Notes: generated by a model from the sequence alone, not told the origin. A stretch of DNA of 64,000 bases from Lumnitzera littorea (GCA_024138015.1 JAMXBB010000011.1:76813897-76877896); one strand, 5' to 3'. Shown: positions 48,101 through 60,605, counted from the stretch's first letter. Numbers and translations are program-made.

Positions 48101-48275
48101 TCATACCTCCTTAAGCAAATCACATTTTTAATTTGTAAATAATTTACTTTAAAGTAGGTTAATAGTGGATGTCTTGTGTAAATCAAGTTAAAGATACTAC
48201 TTGTAAGGTCGACTTATATCTTAAAATGATTCACACGGCGAGATTGTTATGTCTTAGCCACTTCAAGCCATAACA
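45192..48275 (+). mobile_element. Family-A gypsy solo LTR (3084 bp), plus orientation
   Basis: Begins TGTGAGACCCTACAAAAATT and ends CATAACA. The flanks are CTAAC (45187-45191) and ATAAC (48276-48280), a 4-of-5 TSD. TATATAAATA (45797-45806) is the likely TATA box, 0.6 kb from the start as in the minus-strand copy at 17115-22243. The host protease sequence resumes directly on the far side. No internal region is attached, so it arose by LTR-LTR recombination. Confidence 0.75.
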
Positions 48276-49275
48276 ATAACCTTTAAGTACTATGGCCTTA
48301 TAAGTTACATCGGCTTCATGATAAAGGTACACTATATGTAACTCAACAAATGAAGTTGACATTCTTTATTGGTGACTTGTACAAGGACGATGTAATCTAT
48401 GATGTTGTCCTCATAGATGCTTCACATTTGCTGTTAGGGAGACCTTAACTATTTGGCTTAGCTATCATGCATAACAAATATAAGAAACACTCATGTATCT
48501 ACTAAGGTTGAAAGGAAGATCATGTTGTAACCCATTACTCCAAGACAAGTTAGAAAAATGCATAATTAACTCACTAGGGTTACCAAAAAGAAGGCTTTGA
48601 TCCTTTCTTGAGGTCAAATGAAGGAAGTTTGTGAGCTAATGTTTCTATTGATACAAAGAATGCAAGATCTGAGGGACCTATACTATGTGATGGAGGAACT
48701 TCGAATGCTAATTAATGAATTTGTTGATCTATTCCCCCAAGAGTTACCAAAAGGACCAGTTTGAGGAATATAACATTATATTGATCTCCAATCCAGTGTA
48801 GCCTTACTTAACCAACCTACTTACAAATGAACCCAAAGTAGGCTACCAAACTAAAGAGACAATTGGATGAGCTTATAAAGTGTGACTATGTTTAAGAAAG
48901 CATGAGTCCTTATATCATGCCAACTTTACTTAATTCTTAGAAAGGTGGTTTATGGCGCATGTGTACCAATAATTAAGCTATCAGCCGTACTACTTCCAAG
49001 TATAGGTATCCAATACTAAGGCTTAATGATATGTCGAACAAGCTCCATGTTGCTAAGGTGTTCTCAAAGATTGATCACTGAAATAGTTACCACCAAATCC
49101 ATATGAGGCTAGGAGATGAATGGAAGACTGCAAGTCATGCCATTTGGACAAACTAATGTACCAAGAACATTCATGAGACTTATTAACCATGTGATGTCAC
49201 CTCAGGTCAAGAAGTGTATGGTTATGTACTTCAATGATATCTTGGTATACATTACCAACCTATTTGACCATGTAA
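48276..49275 (+). pseudogene. Gypsy pol (element B), protease end and RT N-terminal half
   Basis: After the solo LTR the translation resumes with YKLHRLHDKGTLYVT, IYDVVLIDASHLLLGRP (protease C-terminus), FVDLFPQELPKGPV, then RT motifs. These are an RL-DMSNKL region, VFSKID, LQVMPFGQTNVPRTFMRL and VMYFNDILVY (the YFDDILVY catalytic box with N for the first D). Stops and shifts are frequent. The fragment ends at TGTAA, the left target copy of the next solo LTR. The motif set is that of chromovirus gypsy elements. The ORF at 49116-49337 starts in RT and runs into the LTR. Confidence 0.8.
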
Positions 49276-52200
49276 TGTCACGAACTGAGGACGGCTTAGT
49301 CGTGACAGATGCCGTATATTGTACGAAGAACCCCTGATTGGTTACCCTTCCAATCAAGAACTCTTCACACAATATGTAAGGCTCTACAACCATTAGTTTC
49401 CAAAGAACACCAGATTCACATGATATCATCACACAAACATATTTATATAAAATTTGAGTTATAAAGCTTACAATATACAATAATTAAGTATGTCTAAGTC
49501 TATAATACTAAGATAAACAAAAGTACATGGGTAAGAGTATACATAAACTGTTCTCTCTCAGTACACATAACAGCTCACTCTTGCTTAAGTCCCCAAGCTA
49601 ACTTGTGGCATCCCTCGTCCTGCCTCTATGAACAGGCTATCTTGCAACAAAAGTCTAAAGGGGTGTAAGCCTAAGCTTAGTGAGCAAAACCCTCAGCCAC
49701 ACCACAAGCAAGTTATAATTACATTATATTCACGCATATGAATGAATGATCAACTAGAATGCCAAACAATACGTATAATTAACTAGTTCATATACGTAAC
49801 TCAGATTTAACACCCTCCGAAGTCAGGGTTGGAGTTTACACGGCACCAATCAGATCCGGGTATTATACTAGAACTTACTTTACTACGGAACTCCACGTTC
49901 CGCACTTATATCAAATAATTCTTTTATTTTAGGAAAAACCCAAGTTCTAGTATAATTGTGAGTGGGCCCCTGCAATCCTCACTCATCCTTAAATGGAGGC
50001 CTCTAGACTCGACCCTTAACCAGGTGGTTGGTGCCTCCAACGCCTAGTGTTCTCGCAGGCCAGGGTAAGGTCATTTTGTACGAATGTACTGTACAGAACC
50101 AAATAAATTAATAATATCAACCCCCGAATGGCCTCTCTTTACCTCAGTGTGATGTGACGGCCGGAATAGTATCCATGCTATGCATGTTAATGCATGTCCC
50201 AATTTCTTTTTATAGGCCGAGTATAATTAAGTTCAAATTATGCTGTGACCATCCAATAGTACACACAATCATTTTCTATATTACCATGCAATAAACAAGG
50301 CATTTTCTATACTTAAGGTAAATTCACAATATAACACACAGTTACATACATAAGCATTTTCCCCAAACCTCACACAGTAGTTAATTAACAATAATATTTA
50401 AGTCAATTATCTACAATCACAATCAAGCATGGAATCATAGGGTAAATACTCACTTGGCTATGGCGACTTGCCCTAATCGTAGTAATCGATCGGAAGGTCC
50501 TCGCTCACCTCAAGGTCACCTGATCATTACAATTTGATAACGCTAGTAAGTACTTAAATTAACTAATAATTCTAAACATGTAATTACCTAATTCTACTTA
50601 AATTATCATCAACTTTTACCCAGTAAGACTTTATTATTAATCATATGTAACTTTTTCGTTTTATTTCTGATATTTATGAATTTATAGTCATTTTTCATCG
50701 TTTTCGGACGTATATTCATATGGTAGTGTCCGTTTTGGACATTAAGATCTATGTTTTACGATATAAACCAAATGTATAGATATTTCTACTATGAAAACTT
50801 AAGTACTCTTATTACTTATATTTATATCTTTTATTCCTTAAATTCTTATAATTAAAGGAGTTTACTTTGCTATTACTAATTCATGTACTGAATTAGGTAT
50901 AATCTAATTTAGAAGGTGTATTAGGATTTACTAATTTAGGTACCTATCTTTTCTTATTTTTCTCATTTTCTAAACCTATGCTTATGTCATCGCTTACATC
51001 ATCTTTTACTTACGTCATTGCTTATGTCATGGCTTATGTCATGATGTGCTTACCTCATCATATGATTACATAAGCCTTTCCTCATGTTTATGTCATATGT
51101 GCATGTATTATGTACATGTTACCTCTCCTCTTATACTTATGTACATATACCTTATACATATATATACTTATACATCTACTTAAATTTATACCAAATTTAT
51201 ACATGTATACCTACTCATATACCTATACGGTTGGATACGTATTTTTATACAAAAATTCGTATGTCTAATTTCCTCTTAAGAAAATCTTCCCAATTTCATC
51301 CTTTTGTATTTTTATGTATGTATTTAGTATAGTATACACATATATAGCTAGATATGGTCTTAATTCAAGTTATGTACATGATAAATACTCATGTACAAAG
51401 GTTCACATACTTGTATTCTTTTAGTATTCCCTTATGTGTACATACTTATAAGCATATACTCATGTCTTCCTTTCTTCTTCTTCATAATTTCTAATTTCTA
51501 CACTTAAAGATGGAAACTTTGTTCCCTCTTCTTCAAGACAAAACTAAACACATAATTACTTATTTAATCTGTCTAATTAACTAACTAATGAATAACATAA
51601 ACCAACATAAAATAAGTTAAGTACATACCTTTAGTTGTGTTGGAATTAAGGAGACAAAAGTGAAGTAATGAAAGTGAAAGGGGAAGGTGAAGCTCACGAC
51701 AATGGAGGGCAAATTTTGTTTTGTTTCTTTTGTTTGATTTTCATAATGGAAGACAACAAATAGTGGGGTCTAGAAGGGGGAGATGTGGACGGCAACAATT
51801 GAGGGGAAGGGAAAAAGAAAAATCAAAAGAAAAGGAAAAGAAAAGCCATCATAAAGAAGTTGATATTTTCTTTATCTTTTAGTCTTTTGTTGACTTTTCA
51901 AAATGTTGACTTTAGTCAACATGTGTTAACTTAGTCAATCCTTTGACTTTGGTCAACATGTGTTGACTTGGTCAACTTTCCTTAAGTATGTGTAATTTTG
52001 TGCACATAATGTAGTAATTAAGGGAAATTAAGGGAAAAATGAAGGAAATGAGAAGAAATGAGGTATTTGATGAATTGATTAGTAAACATAGTTGATGAGG
52101 TCTTACTTTAGGTCTTTATAGCTTATATATCTTATTTGATAAACTACTTTGGATAACAAATGCAAAAAGTAGTAATTTGAGTATTAAAGTTCACTACATG

Positions 52201-52641
52201 TAACCTAATCTTCAACTATAACCCTAACTCTAAGTGAGACTATCTTAATCACATACTTAAGGGATAAATATAATCTATGACTCATTATCTTAGTTTTTAG
52301 TAGATTACTTGAGGGTTCGAATCATATAAGCATGAATGAGGGTCATCTCTAACCTTTTACTAATGATTTGGCAAAATATAAGCATTATATTATCAATTAG
52401 GGTTTTAGGGTATATCATGTTGGATTAGTGCATGTATGTCTTTAAGGTAATCATTTTTTAGGGTTTCTATCACTTTTGAATGAAATCGTTAGCATTTAGA
52501 AACATTTAAGGTAGAAAAGTTCTTTACACAATTGATTAATTCTTTTAAGGTTTTCACTTTCATTAGTCTTGTCAACTCCTAAATTGTCTAATATAGTTGA
52601 GTCTATTTCAAAAGCTAAGTTGATAATTTTAGGGGTTTACA
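49276..52641 (-). mobile_element. Family-C gypsy solo LTR (3366 bp), probably minus orientation
   Basis: Bounded by TGTCACGAACTG and TTTACA (TG...CA), with flanks TGTAA (49271-49275) and TGTAG (52642-52646). The RT frame of element B resumes directly after it. On the minus strand it starts TGTAAACCCC and has GCTCACTAAGCTTAGGCTTAC near its end, as in long LTRs of Tekay-like chromoviruses, hence the minus call. It contains a W-box cluster, a repeated GCTTATGTCAT tract (50985-51050) and TATA-rich stretches. Internal domains are absent. Confidence 0.75.
51890..51975. promoter_or_regulatory. Cluster of eight W-boxes
   Basis: TTGAC cores occur on the plus strand at 51890, 51906, 51943 and 51963, and on the minus strand (GTCAA) at 51915, 51934, 51952 and 51971. 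All eight fit TTGAC[C/T], the WRKY-factor site. Several form inverted pairs such as GTTGACTTTAGTCAAC. The position relative to the LTR's transcription start is uncertain: a minus-strand TATA candidate lies at about 52118-52133, on the upstream side. Confidence 0.6.
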
Positions 52642-53220
52642 TGTAGAGTACCTTATTTATTTTTGACATACTCTTTACTGAGAAGTTGTTTGGGAGTCTA
52701 AAGAAGTGTACGTCCTGCCAACAAGAAGTTATCTTTCTTAGCTTTGTAGTATCTAGAGATGGAATACGAGTTAATGTAAATATAAGTTATCTTGGAGTGG
52801 TTAGTCCTAAAGAATGTTACCAAAGTGAGGAGCATCCATAGACTTGCCTTATTTTACAAGCGGTTCATTAGGAACTTTAGTACTGTAGCTGCCCCCTTGA
52901 CTAAGCTAAATAAAAAAGGGGATGGATTCTAGTAGATTATGCAAGCTGAAAGGAGCTTATGGAAGTTTACGAAGAAGTTGACCTTGGCCTTGTATTGGCC
53001 CTTCTTTAACTTTGAGAAGCCCTTTGAATTGGAGTATAATGCCTTAAGCATTAGGATTGGTGCCATTCTATTGCATGGGAGACAGTTTGTGGCTTATCAT
53101 AATAAGAAGCTAAGTGGTGCCACCTTGAACCATTCGGTTATGAGAAGGAGCTTTAGTCCTATTTTAAGCTTTAGTAGTATGGTAGCACTAATTTTTGGAT
53201 TAGGGAAATCCAATAACAAG
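52642..53220 (+). pseudogene. Gypsy pol (element B), RT C-terminus and RNase H start
   Basis: The translation reads KLFGSLKKCTSCQQEVIFLS, SFVVSRDGIRVN, then RT connection sequence. From 52939 it reads FFNFEKPFELEYNALSIRIG, then FVAYHNKKLSGATLNHS, the gypsy RNase H start (pattern FEVExDASGxGIGAVL and VAYxSEKLSGAxLNY). The active-site Asp is replaced by Asn. Integrase is absent, so the element is truncated near 53220. Confidence 0.8.
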
Positions 53221-55549
53221 ATCTATGATCCTAGTGCAATTTTGCGATGCTTTATTCAATAGCGATGAGGGTAGGGAATCTCAAGATTAGGAATTAGCTA
53301 AAGATGTGAGTCTAGCTAATTTAAAATCTTATTTCTATAGAAATAAGATTAGGAATATCCATGGTTTAAGGACTAATTGAAATTGGATAGTTGCATAGAA
53401 CTAGAGAGTAGATGATGACAATTTACTAAGGATTATGAGTTATTCCTTTTAATTGAATCATGCTTGCTTGTTAGTTTAGTTTTAATCAGTATTGTCATCT
53501 TATTTTCTTTTATTTATTTTATTGTTCTTATTTTATTACTCATTATTCATCTTTCCTATTTAATTGATTATAATGATCCCCATTTTATAAAGTAGATAAC
53601 TGGAGCTTAGGTAAATTTCTAATAATTAGGTTCTCATATACTGGTTCCCTATTGAATCAACACTTGGACTGATATGAATAGGTCCAAGGACTAACAAGGC
53701 TAGTCATAGTTATGGTCCAAGTTTGCATAAAGCTTGAAGAACGAAATGGGAATTGTGCAAAAACGAGAAAAGTAAATGAGCGAACTCTCGAATAGCTCTA
53801 AGGATATGACACACTAGGGAACTTCTAGGGACTTACGACTCAACTTGATATGATGTACGAACTGATCCAATGAGGGTACTCACTACCTAACCTTACTTAA
53901 GAGTTAAGATAAGAGTGAAGTAAGCAAATAAGCAGTGAGTAATGTTTAATGAAAAGAAGTATTATTAATATTCTAAAGTGCGATATCATGATGCGGCTAT
54001 CTTTACTAGGGATGCAATTAGGCAGGTTTAAGATAGGTTTAACAGTCCTAGTGTCTATCCTGTTACTTGTAGGGTGTCTCAAAACTTTATAGGGTTTTGA
54101 GGGTGTTACCTGAAACCCACCCGATAAGCTCATTGGGAAACTCAATTCTTGCACTTGAAACCTATTTTCCTCTTCTTCTTCTTTTTCTCTTAACGATAAG
54201 TTGTGTAATTTTAATTACATAAATTAAATAGGTAATATAAAGATTAGTAAAAGTAAAGCACTTAAAATCTATAGATGCAAAGTAATACTACAAATCAACA
54301 ATGGAATGTTGAATTATAAATTACCCAGAATTTGTTTCAACAAATAACAAGCTCCTCATTCTTGTTACAAACAAAGAAAACCTTTAAAATTGTTAATTAA
54401 TCAAATCCCACTACTTTCGTACCAAAAAAAAAAAAAATACTTTTATACTATATAAACGAAAAAATGGCATACATTATAATATGAATATCTTTACAATTAT
54501 CATTCACATAGTTTCACCCTATAATGAGGGGGTAAAATGCTTTTTGACTGACCAAAAAATAAATAAATAAACAAGCCATAAATAAAAGAATTAGCTCTAC
54601 AAGTAAAGCAAATTTGATGCTTGCATATCAAAATATAATAGCATCTCCACAATAGTGTAAACCTAAGAGGATCAACATTTTGCTTTATTATATTCGATTT
54701 ACTATAATCAAACATAATGATATTATGTCCATATTTAATCAAAAGCATGAAATCTGAGAACTTACTAGTTTTCTAACCAATAATTTTTATTTCCTCTAAT
54801 ATATAATACTTGAATTACTTCTTATTAGATAGCAAGTTTCCCAATGGGTTTTTAAAAATAACAAGAACCCGTCCTAAAACCCTATAGGGTGTTTAAACAT
54901 TTCCCAAAACTCTATCAAAAAATACCTTATAGGGTTTTTATCGGGTTAGGAACCTTGTTACAACCCGCCCAATTGCATCCTTAATCTTTACAATAGGGTA
55001 TTTATACCTAAAATATTAAGGCATCCTACCTAAAATGAAAAAGACTAAAATGGTAATATCCAAAAGAAGTAATGTACAAGGAATGATAAAAGGTATAATT
55101 GAAAACACAACAAAAATGGGTATGCTGAGTGATTGCTCAGACACGTGACTCTTTATAAATGGGTGACTTTCTGGTAGAAAGACAATTTTTACACTTAGAT
55201 TAGTGATTGCCAAGCTGAAGTGTCAAGAAAAGATGGTAGGTCAGCTATGCTGAGTTGAGTAGATAATTCTCTCGAGATGAATTCACCTCGGACGTATTTA
55301 GTATGGCTTGTATTTAGGTTGTCTGAGCAGATGGTCGGTTGAGCCGAGTTGTTGTTCGAGTGCAATTTAGGTCAACAATTGTTGAGTACGAGGGGGTTCA
55401 ACTCGGCTAGGACATCAAGTCCATAAACTATAGCAGTTTAGACTCATCTATTGTAGGGCATAAGGAGAGAATTTACCTGGCCATGCTTTCTAACCTTCAA
55501 GCTCGAGCTCGGGTTAAAGGTCCAATGGTCTAATTCCTATCATCTTCAC
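53221..55549 (-). other. Probable 3' LTR and flank of gypsy element D
   Basis: This non-coding DNA follows the integrase end of the minus-strand pol. On the minus strand it has AGGTATAAATACCC (around 55001-55014), a good TATA context, and ACACGTGTC-like sequence (about 55139-55148) upstream of it, as expected for U3. A region at 53810-53900 (ACTTGATATGATG...) resembles 29660-29720 in the LTR-like insert of the copia element. The LTR ends and TSD were not resolved. The small minus ORFs at 53897-54154, 54500-54748 and 55016-55213 are not credible genes. Confidence 0.4.
53325..53350. repeat. Perfect 26-bp palindrome
   Basis: The left arm AATCTTATTTCTA is followed immediately by its exact reverse complement. 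It lies just after the truncated RNase H, in sequence of unknown origin. Confidence 0.85.
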
Positions 55550-58500
55550 TAGGTTGATTAGGATTTAGGATCAAATCCAACTAGTCCTTGTCCAAGTTCT
55601 CCTTAAGTTAGTAAGGGCTGAGGTCGACAATATTAAACATGTTTGATACTCCGAACTCTTCTGGGAGCTCCAATTGGCATCCATTGTCATTGATCTTCTA
55701 AAGTATCCTAAAAGCTCTTTTAGCTCTAGCAGATAACTTGTTCCTCCTCTTATTACGAAATCTTTCCTTACTCAAGTGTAGCCATGTTTGGTTGCCAAGC
55801 TGAAACTGCTTAGTCTTCCTTCATTTTCCCTTCTCCTTTAGTTTTTTGGCCGCTCAATCAATTTTTTGGGTGACTCATTAGCAGATCTATTAGATGGACT
55901 AAGCTTTAGTCCTTACTTCTATATCTTTTAGGTCAATGGGCGACGTAAGGGTGTGATCGAGAGTTAATTCAGGGTTGAATCCATAGACGCTCAGATGGAG
56001 CATGTCCAATGGTGGCTTGTATTGTCCTACTGTAAGCAAATTCAACCACAAGTAGGTAAACATCCTAGTTAGTCAAGCTCTTTCTCACTAGAGCTCGAAG
56101 TAGTGATGCTAGGGTGCAATTGACCACTTCTGTCTAGCTATCGGTTTGGGGATGGCAAGAGGTGCTAAACAGTAGTTAAGTTGCCATCCGATGCTAGAGG
56201 GTTCTGCAAAAATGGTTTAGAAATTTTATGTTTCTGTCCAACACCATACTCCTTGGTACTTCGTACAAGCAAATTACTTCCTGCAAAAACAAAGAAGACA
56301 GTTGAAGCATCGTTAGTTATGGTGCAAGCCACAAAATGTGCCATTTTGTTGAACTTATTGACTACAACCATTACAAAATCTTTGCCTCGAGCAATTCAAG
56401 AAAATCCGAGGACAAAATCCATACTTTGGTCAACCCATGGTTTTGTTAGAATAGGTAGAGGCATTGCCTTCTCTTATTCTGCTCGACTCTTCACTTTCTT
56501 ATAGATGGCACATCTCTTAATTACATGATGCGTGTCATGCTTCATTCTAAACTAGAAGAATCTATCATTCAGCAAATCATATGTCCTATGTTCTCCAAAG
56601 TGTCCAAAGAGTCCTCTACTGTGGGCTTCTCTCACCAGCAGCTCTCTTATCGAATAGGTCAATACACACAACTTACCACCTCTAAATAGATAACCATCCT
56701 CTATATGGTATTCATCTATAGTTCTTCCTTCTCCACACTATTGATATATAGGACCAAAATGAGAATCATTTCAATATTGCTCTTTAATGCTTGCAAACCC
56801 TAACAATCTAGTCTACAACTCAATATAAAGAACATGTCTTCTTAATAAAGCATTGACAATTACATTATTCACACCTTGTTTGTATTTGATGACGAAGTTA
56901 AATCCCTCCAAAAACTCAATCCATTAGGCTTGGCATTTGGAAAGCTCTAATTGACTCTATAAATATCTCAAGGACTCATAATCTATGTATACGACAAATT
57001 CTTTTGGCAAAAGATAATGTTGCCATATGCGAAGAGGTTAGATTAGGGCCAAAAGTTCTTTGTCATAAACATAATAGTTTAGTTATGCTCCTCTAAGTTT
57101 CTCACTATGATAAGTGATAAGTTGGTCTTCTTGCATCAATACAGCTCCGATGCTAACACTAGATGCATTGCATTCAAGCTTGAATACTCTATCAAAGTTT
57201 GGCAAGGCCAAGACTAGGGTATAGGTCAACCTTGCTTTTATCTTAGTAAAACTCCTCTCCTCTTTCTCTCCCTACTTGAACTCCACACTCTTCTTTGTAA
57301 GCTCAGTTAAAGGTGCTATTATGGTGCTGAATCCTTGGATAAAGTGTTGGTAGAATGATGCCAATCTATGGAAACTCCTCACCTTAGCATAAGAGGCTGG
57401 GGTCGACCACTCGATAATGGCTCATACCTTCTCTCCATCAACTCACAATCCCTTTCCACCAACTACGTAACCTAAGAAGATCACTTCTTCTTGACAAAAA
57501 CAACATTTCTTCATGTTTTTGAACAATCTCTCTACTTAGAGGACATTGAAAATAGCTTAAAGATGGTCAGTATATATTGCTAAGTTGGTACTATAGACAA
57601 GGATGCCATCAAAATAAACAATGATAAATATTTCGATCAGATCTCTTAAGGCATGATTCATTAGCCTCATAAAAGTGCTTAGGGCATTTGATAATCTGCT
57701 AGCATAACCATCCACTCATACTAATCATTTCGAATCTTAAAGATAGTTTTCCATTCATCCCCTTGCCTCATTCGAACCTGGTGGTATCCTAACTTCAAGT
57801 CAATCTTACTAAATACTCTCGGACTACTCAGTTTATCCAACATATCGTCTAGCCTCGAGATGAGGTATCGATACTTGATCATAATCTTATTGACAACTCT
57901 ACTATCCACACATACATGCCAAGTACCATCCTTCTTTGATACAAGCAACACAAGCATAGCATAGAGGCTATGGCTCTCCCTCACATATCTCTTATCTAAT
58001 AATTCATTGACTTGCTTCTAGAGTTTAGCAGCCTGTTCGGGTTCATCCGATAAGCTTGTTTGTTCAGTAAGGCAACACCATGTATCAAATCAATATAATG
58101 CTCAATGCCTTACAATGGAGGTAATCCTTTTGGCAGCTGTTTTGGAAATAGGTCAGCATATTCATCTAACAGTTCCTTTACCTCTAAGGTAGTTTAACTT
58201 GCTCCTTCAACTCTAATAGTTCTTATAGCCCTTCGGAGCTTGTCTCGACTCAAGACCAAAGCCTTCTTTTATCCTCGAGCCAATTTGGCCTGTAATTTAC
58301 TCACTTGACTCAAGGTCATGGGGTTCAGCATGGTTTTTCTCCCATCCTTATTAAATACATAGGTGTTCCTAAATCCATCATGCATAACCCTTCGGATAAA
58401 AAGCTAAGGTCTACTTAGTAATACATGAGATGAACACATAGGCAACACATTATGGAGAATTTCATCGGAGTAGTTTCTAATTGAGATCGGCAGCAACACT

Positions 58501-58637
58501 TGTTGTATAACATGTAGTGCTCCCTTCTCATTCAACTAATGCAACTTATATGGCTTCGGATGTGAAATGGTTGGCAACCTAAATTTCCTAATCAAATTAG
58601 CAAATGCTACATTGGTGCAACTTCTACTGTCCACTAT
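55550..58637 (-). pseudogene. Gypsy pol (element D): protease, RT, RNase H, integrase
   Basis: Minus strand, right to left: a protease end (SRSCTNVA, HPKPYKL, HVLLSRP), LFPKQLPKGLPPL, then RT. RT has an open stretch of 87 aa (57721-57984) with LLVSKKDGTWHVCVDSRVVN, RLDDMLDKLSSP, VFSKIDLKLGYHQVRMRQGD and EWKT. A weak RNase H region is followed by an integrase zinc-binding region (LLVREAHSRGLFGHFG, RCAIYKK), the integrase core (FVMVVVNKFNKMAHFVACT at about 56330) and a C-terminal part (VYGFNPELTL, INDNA-like). Stops and shifts occur throughout. No gag is attached: the right end breaks inside protease at about 58637, where LTR-like DNA begins. The plus ORF at 56181-56504 is a shadow. Confidence 0.85.
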
Positions 58638-58783
58638 TGTCGAGCTTGGTTTTTTACCCTCCTAATTTTTTAAATTAATTTTCTTTAAACTGATTAGCAT
58701 TAAACCCTTACCTGTTTAGTACTAATCCTCAACTAGGGTTTAAAGAAAAACCATTTAATTTGACAAATGTATTAGAGTCATCA

Positions 58784-58799
58784 CCCGACTAAAGTCGGG
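58784..58799. repeat. Short hairpin CCCGACT-AA-AGTCGGG
   Basis: A perfect 7-bp stem with a 2-base loop, 150 bp inside the left edge of the LTR-like block. Confidence 0.7.
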
Positions 58800-60199
58800 A
58801 AAAAACAATTAAGTTATAATAATTAGGTGAATTGGTTATAACTTAGCTATTAGTCTAACGATTAAAACCAATTTTGTAAAATGATTTTTTTAAATCAAAG
58901 AATTTGGATCCAAAGGTTAGGAATCTTAAACCCTTATGAATACCATTAACTTTCTAAATTTAACCTTAATCTTAAAAAATCACCTTTTTATTTCATAAGA
59001 CAAAACTTAATTGTTAATTACTCTAATTGGAAACTTAAGTAATCTAGAAAAAGGAAAATTTAGATTTTTATTTTTATCATCACCTCGTAGGTGCCTACAT
59101 ACCAGCTATTCAGGATTAAACGTACACAATTTTTTTTTCCTGTAAAAACTTTAGTGAGTTGATCTTATTTTAATTCTAAAAATCTACTAGATTTACGTCT
59201 TTAATTCAATTTGGTTTATTTGATAAAAATTTCTAAAAAAGGGTCCTAAATTGGAACTCTTTGTTTTTTTAGAAAAAAATTCTAAAACATCGTAAATTTG
59301 AATACGGGTTGGTTTATTTTTTCTTATTTGGAAAAACGCTTTTCTAAGTGATAAATTATTCATTCACTAACCTACTTATTTTTATTTTTCCTTATTTATT
59401 TTTTGTCCTATATTTTTTCTTATTTGTTTATTTGTTTATCTATTTCCATATAATAAAAATATTTAAATAAATAAACTATTTTTTTCTGGTTATTATTTTT
59501 TCTTTTTCCTTTTTTTTATTTTTTCCATTAAAATTTACATTTTACATGGATAAATAAATAAAATGAATAAAGAAAAAAAATTACAAAACCAAAAAAAAGG
59601 CTCGGACTAGGAAGGGGACGTAAGTTGGGTCTTGGAGCGATTGGTCGGGTCGATTTGCAGGTCGTTAAGTCAAGTCGGACATGAATCCAGGTCGTCTCCA
59701 AGCTCTACTGTAGTGGCTTAGCAAGGCACGACTTGGCCTGATCTGTTGGCTAAAGTGAGCAGGGGAAAAGGGATTTGTATGTATTGGATTGACAATAGGG
59801 GGTTAAGCTCGATGCCATGACCGTTAGGGGTGGTTTAGGTGGTGTTGGTAAGTGGCAATCGGTAGTGGTGCTTAGGTGTTGTCGCTGAGGTGTTTGGTCG
59901 AGTCCAAATGAGTGGTTAGGTAGGTTCTAGGTTGTGGCAAGCTTTGTAGTACGGTCGTTTTCGTGTAGGGAGTAATAGTGGTGGTGATTCGAGAGGGGGT
60001 AGCTATGGTGGTCAGGGTTTGGATCTTAGTGGTTCGATAACGTTGCTAGGGGGTACGATTAGAGACAAAGGTGGTTAGGTTCGGAGGCTTAAGCTCAAGG
60101 AAGCTCGACCATAGTGGTAAGCTTGGTCGAAAGTGGCTAGAGAGAGAGATTCGAAGAGAGAGAGAGTTCGATGGTTGAGTTAGAGAGAAAGTGATTGCA

Positions 60200-60224
60200 A
60201 GAGAGAGAGAGAGAGAGAGAGAGG
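60200..60224. repeat. (GA)n microsatellite
   Basis: About twelve GA units. Shorter GA runs lie upstream at 60139-60170. On the minus strand this is a CT-rich leader just downstream of the TATA box. Confidence 0.9.
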
Positions 60225-60272
60225 GTGTTTTAAGTGATTCTGGTTAGTTGTCAATGTGGATGGGGGTCCAAT

Positions 60273-60283
60273 TTATAGCCTCC
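60273..60283 (-). promoter_or_regulatory. Candidate TATA box of the LTR-like block
   Basis: The minus strand reads GGCTATAAATTGG. It is followed 50-80 bp downstream by the CT-rich tract that resembles a 5' untranslated leader. Confidence 0.5.
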
Positions 60284-60586
60284 CAAGCTTGCACGAGCTT
60301 GTTAAGCTAGTTAATGGCCAAAATCCACCATTAATATTTTCATTGAAAATTTGATTTTTTTGGATTTTCCATGCTTAATTTAGGTGAGCAAAAGGATGAA
60401 CGAGGATAATTTTTTCATTTCAATTCATAATACGCCAAGTGTACTACACAATTTCACCATTAATTTGGTGAAATCATATAGTAAATGGGGTAAAAAATGA
60501 CCTCAAACTGAGCACCTAAGAGAGGAAAAAACTGAAAAACTGGAGAGAAAGAAGGAAGAAGAAGGTTAAGGGCGAGGACATGCACA

Positions 60587-60605
60587 GGGCACGTGCCACG
60601 TGCCC
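60587..60605. promoter_or_regulatory. Twin G-box palindrome
   Basis: GGGCACGTGCCACGTGCCC contains two CACGTG motifs (60590-60595 and 60597-60602) one base apart, within a 19-bp inverted repeat. G-boxes bind bZIP and bHLH factors. It lies about 310 bp upstream of the minus-strand TATA box. Confidence 0.6.
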
